From positions 4,491,895 to 4,555,894 of the forward strand of contig NZ_KB235930.1 in the NCBI RefSeq assembly GCF_000332295.1: a stretch of 64,000 nucleotides of DNA. Direction: 5' to 3'. Made by a program: the position numbers and the translations under genes. The stretch comes from Fortiea contorta PCC 7126 (GTDB lineage Bacteria > Cyanobacteriota > Cyanobacteriia > Cyanobacteriales > Nostocaceae). The notes under the pieces are model-generated. The model saw nothing but the letters and a program-made list of their open reading frames with translations. It was not told the DNA's origin and made no database searches. This document shows positions 63,501-64,000 of this stretch, in pieces (positions within the stretch are counted from its first letter, which is position 1; each line of letters starts with the position of its first letter).

Positions 63501-64000
63501 ATGACGGCATCAGAACCCCAAATCGTCCGTTCTTATAGCCAAGAAGACATACAGCAAATTCTCCAGTTGGCGATCGCCCGTCAAGCTGACGATCCAGACA
63601 AGGAATTTTCTTACCAGGAATTGTTAGAAATCGCTGCTGAATTAGAAATATCTGTAGAGACTCTCAGACTAGCAGAAAATGACTGGCTAGTGCAACAAAG
63701 TGATGTACAACAGCGGCGAGTTTTTGATACTTACCGCCGGGGAAAATTTAAGAAGCGGGCTGGCAACTATGCTATCATCAACGGCTTTTTAATACTAGTC
63801 GATCTCATGGCTGGTGGCGGTCTGGCTTGGTCACTTTACACTTTACTCTTTTCTGGGTCAGCTGTCGGGCTTGATGCTTGGAATACTTTTCAATCTAAAG
63901 GCGAAGATTATGAAACAGCTTACCAAAAGTGGCGCCGCAAGCATCAAATTAAAAAAACCATTAACTCAGTGGTGAGTAAATGGTTTAAAGCTTTGCAAAT
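63501..64000 (+). CDS. 2TM domain-containing protein, N-terminal part (runs off the right edge)
   Basis: This partial protein reads MTASEPQIVRSYSQEDIQQI, followed by a helical, acidic segment (SYQELLEIAAELEISVETLR). It then has a double membrane hairpin: GNYAIINGFLILVDLMAGGG and LAWSLYTLLFSGSAVGLDAW (about residues 93-130). It ends in a basic tail (KWRRKHQIKKTINSVVSKW). The layout fits the cyanobacterial 2TM-domain family of unknown function. About 166 codons are inside the window. Confidence 0.75.
   Translation, partial: MTASEPQIVRSYSQEDIQQILQLAIARQADDPDKEFSYQELLEIAAELEISVETLRLAENDWLVQQSDVQQRRVFDTYRRGKFKKRAGNYAIINGFLILVDLMAGGGLAWSLYTLLFSGSAVGLDAWNTFQSKGEDYETAYQKWRRKHQIKKTINSVVSKWFKALQ

Overview
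The window is chromosomal DNA from a filamentous, heterocyst-forming cyanobacterium (Nostocales). The evidence is a geranylgeranyl reductase for chlorophyll synthesis (ChlP), two high-light-inducible proteins, a HetP-family heterocyst protein, a glycosyltransferase cluster resembling the hormogonium polysaccharide (Hps) genes, a ComFB-type protein, a PEP-CTERM exported protein, frequent GCGATCGC (HIP1) sites, and short heptamer repeats of the kind known from heterocystous strains. No species can be assigned from sequence alone.

Layout. 0-7 kb: the start of murF, a PEP-CTERM protein, a pair of small DUF1622-like membrane proteins, chlP, two coiled-coil genes, a YidD-like protein and an Rpn-type nuclease. 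7-11 kb: a 1036-residue membrane protein with seven internal repeats, then two tandem HLIP genes. 11-17 kb: a minus-strand group made of a nitrate/bicarbonate-type ABC transporter (permease, Tat lipoprotein binding protein, ATPase), a universal stress protein and an SLC13/ArsB-type transporter. Two leader elements that look like c-di-AMP (ydaO/yuaA) riboswitches sit before the permease and before the stress protein. 18-21 kb: a histidine kinase and response regulator pair, then hisD. 21-26 kb: an unusual three-gene unit (HsdR-N nuclease-like domain fused to ParA, a ParB-like protein with a helix-hairpin-helix-like end, and a Z-alpha-like winged-helix protein with a membrane anchor), facing a separate orphan ParA gene. 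26-35 kb: a methyltransferase coupled to an isopentenyl-phosphate-kinase-like gene, an exported protein, a long intergenic region with a possible structured RNA, fmt, a DUF6464-like gene, a GTPase, three tandem near-identical Uma2 nuclease genes and a 1-Cys peroxiredoxin. 35-41 kb: an exopolysaccharide cluster (two GT4, one GT2, HpsL-like polymerase) and tRNA-Gly(CCC). 42-50 kb: an HD protein, a lone peptide-type ABC permease, a giant CBS/PAS hybrid kinase, a DUF442 phosphatase-like gene, ComFB and HetP. 51-58 kb: a phytase-like esterase, a TM0106-type nuclease, an exported protein, a DrrA/DrrB-type ABC exporter, two small overlapping genes and a ROK kinase. 59-64 kb: a small acidic gene, a secreted Ala/Gly-rich protein, a 768-residue probable beta-barrel protein, a repeat-rich gap with a gene remnant, and the start of a 2TM protein.

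The observations I rate highest are the nuclease-ParA/ParB/Z-alpha unit, the two c-di-AMP-type riboswitches in one transport/stress cluster, and a family of three mobile-looking hairpin elements (G-rich arm, GCTGACGCTT core, C-rich arm), one of which has expanded to an 11-copy 21-bp minisatellite. All functional statements are read from sequence patterns; no database search was run.
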